From: an uncultured Patescibacteria group bacterium
GTDB taxonomy: Bacteria > Patescibacteriota > Microgenomatia > UBA1406 > GWC2-37-13
Assembly: GCA_938010745.1 (NCBI GenBank)
Contig: CALLVF010000084.1
Span: 1 to 5,539, forward strand
Length of the DNA stretch: 5,539 nucleotides
Direction of reading: 5' to 3'
In this document: piece by piece, positions 4,798 to 5,539 of the stretch
Layout: every line of letters starts with the position of its first letter
Numbering within the stretch: the first letter of the stretch is position 1
The notes under the pieces: model-generated
Seen by the model: the letters and a program-made list of their open reading frames with translations, nothing else
The model's database searches: none
What the model was told of the DNA's origin: nothing
Translations under genes and position numbers: made by a program

Positions 4798-5539
4798 ATG
4801 AAAATCAAAGAAATTACCAATCAAAAAATTTGGCAACAGTTTTTTGATGAGGCTGGTTCACCATCATTTTTACAATCCTGGGAATGGGGAGAGCTACAAA
4901 AAAGATTAAACTATGATATTTTGCGTCTTGTTATGTTCTCTCAAAACACTCCTATTGCCATTGCTCAAGTTATAAAAATCAGATCACGCCGAGGAAAATT
5001 TTTATTTATTCCTCATGGACCAATATTCATTAAACATCTGACACCTAACATCATTCACCTAAAATCCTCAATTACTCAATTACTTAATTACTTAATTACT
5101 ATTTCTAAAAAAGAAAGCTTTTCCTTCATTCGTATCTCTCCCATTCTTGAGAGCAGGGAAGAGTATCAAAAGATTTTTCGGGAATTAGGCTTCAAAACCG
5201 CGCCTATCTATATGCACGCAGAAACTGTTTGGATTCTTCCTTTAAATAAAACTGAAGATGAGTTGCTTTATAATATGCGCAAAACCACTCGTTATCTTAT
5301 CAAAAAAGCCATCCGCTATGAAGTCTCGATTCAAAAACGAACCGATCCAAGAGCCATTGATGATTTTTATAGAATTTATGAGGAAACTGCTAAAAGAGAA
5401 AAATTTACACCCTTTTCAAAGAAATTTATTAAATACGAATTTGAGGCTTTTAAAAAAAGTAGCAACGCTATCTTTCTTTTTGGAAAAACCAATATGAATA
5501 ATTATCAACGAACTTCCACCAATCTCAATTTTTTAGCTG
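4798..5539 (+). CDS. FemA/FemB/FemX-family aminoacyltransferase, N-terminal part (runs off the right edge)
   Basis: My translation from the ATG at 4798 stays open for 247 codons to the edge. The protein matches the FemABX family, tandem-GNAT-fold enzymes that move an amino acid from aminoacyl-tRNA onto the stem peptide of lipid II to build peptidoglycan cross-bridges. Landmarks are FLQSWEWGELQKRLNYD (24-40), FIPHGPIF (70-77), FIRISPI (110-116), HAETVWILPLNKTEDELLYNMRKTTRY spread over residues 140-166, IKKAIRYEV (168-176) and FYRIYEETAKREKFTPFSKKFI (190-211). The C-terminal GNAT half is mostly missing; the family is usually about 330-420 residues. A 4-copy octamer repeat encodes residues about 91-101, and residues 230-244 are an Asn/Thr-rich insert. 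The gene follows the DegT gene by 72 bases and is probably in the same operon. The amino acid and position it adds cannot be inferred. Confidence 0.87.
   Translation, partial: MKIKEITNQKIWQQFFDEAGSPSFLQSWEWGELQKRLNYDILRLVMFSQNTPIAIAQVIKIRSRRGKFLFIPHGPIFIKHLTPNIIHLKSSITQLLNYLITISKKESFSFIRISPILESREEYQKIFRELGFKTAPIYMHAETVWILPLNKTEDELLYNMRKTTRYLIKKAIRYEVSIQKRTDPRAIDDFYRIYEETAKREKFTPFSKKFIKYEFEAFKKSSNAIFLFGKTNMNNYQRTSTNLNFLA
5069..5100 (+). repeat. Octamer tandem array inside the FemABX gene, 4 units
   Basis: Four contiguous units of (C/T)AATTACT occur at 5069, 5077, 5085 and 5093: two CAATTACT followed by two TAATTACT. They encode the SITQLLNYLIT segment in the N-terminal domain, before the FIRISP motif. 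Eight bases is not a multiple of three, so each unit is read in a different frame. Confidence 0.9.

Noticed and set aside
5258..5497. A 79-codon open frame on the + strand
   Set aside because: It lies entirely inside the FemABX coding region in another frame, and its translation has no recognisable features. The FemABX frame carries strong family motifs.

Overview
The window is strongly A+T-rich, roughly 70% by eye. Its genes are compact, and five of the six lie in a row on the + strand with gaps of 2 to 72 bases. The gene mix is a divergently placed class II photolyase, a ZIP metal transporter, a short MurF-like ligase, a transglutaminase-fold protein, a DegT-type PLP enzyme and a FemABX-type aminoacyl transferase. 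Together with leaderless-looking starts, this suggests a bacterium of the Patescibacteria/CPR type. That assignment is inference from gene style and composition; there is no rRNA or other marker gene here. The standard genetic code fits all genes.

Layout. Bases 1-503 (- strand) hold the N-terminal half of a class II CPD photolyase that runs off the left edge. Bases 504-530 are a very short divergent promoter region built on a perfect AT palindrome that gives a TATAAT box on each strand. Then, all on +: a ZIP-family metal transporter (531-1283), a MurF-like ligase without the usual N-terminal domain (1286-2521), a transglutaminase-like protein (2575-3417), a DegT/DnrJ/EryC1/StrS aminotransferase homologue (3484-4725), and the first 247 codons of a FemA/FemB/FemX-family transferase (4798 to the right edge). 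I see no tRNA, rRNA, insertion sequence, CRISPR array or convincing intrinsic terminator.

How the genes may work together. Mur ligases add amino acids to a nucleotide-linked cell-wall precursor, FemABX proteins add amino acids from aminoacyl-tRNA to lipid II, DegT enzymes aminate or otherwise modify nucleotide sugars, and transglutaminase-fold proteins make or cut amide bonds. Their co-orientation suggests a cell-envelope or peptidoglycan-tailoring operon. The pathway itself is not shown by the sequence.

The most unusual structure is a set of degenerate 7-bp tandem repeats. One fills the gap before the DegT gene and three more lie inside it, each apparently at a loop. A 2.3-copy, 18-bp tandem repeat forms the C-terminus of the same gene, and a 4-copy, 8-bp tandem repeat lies in the FemABX gene. 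In one array the only deviant base is the one that removes an in-frame stop codon.
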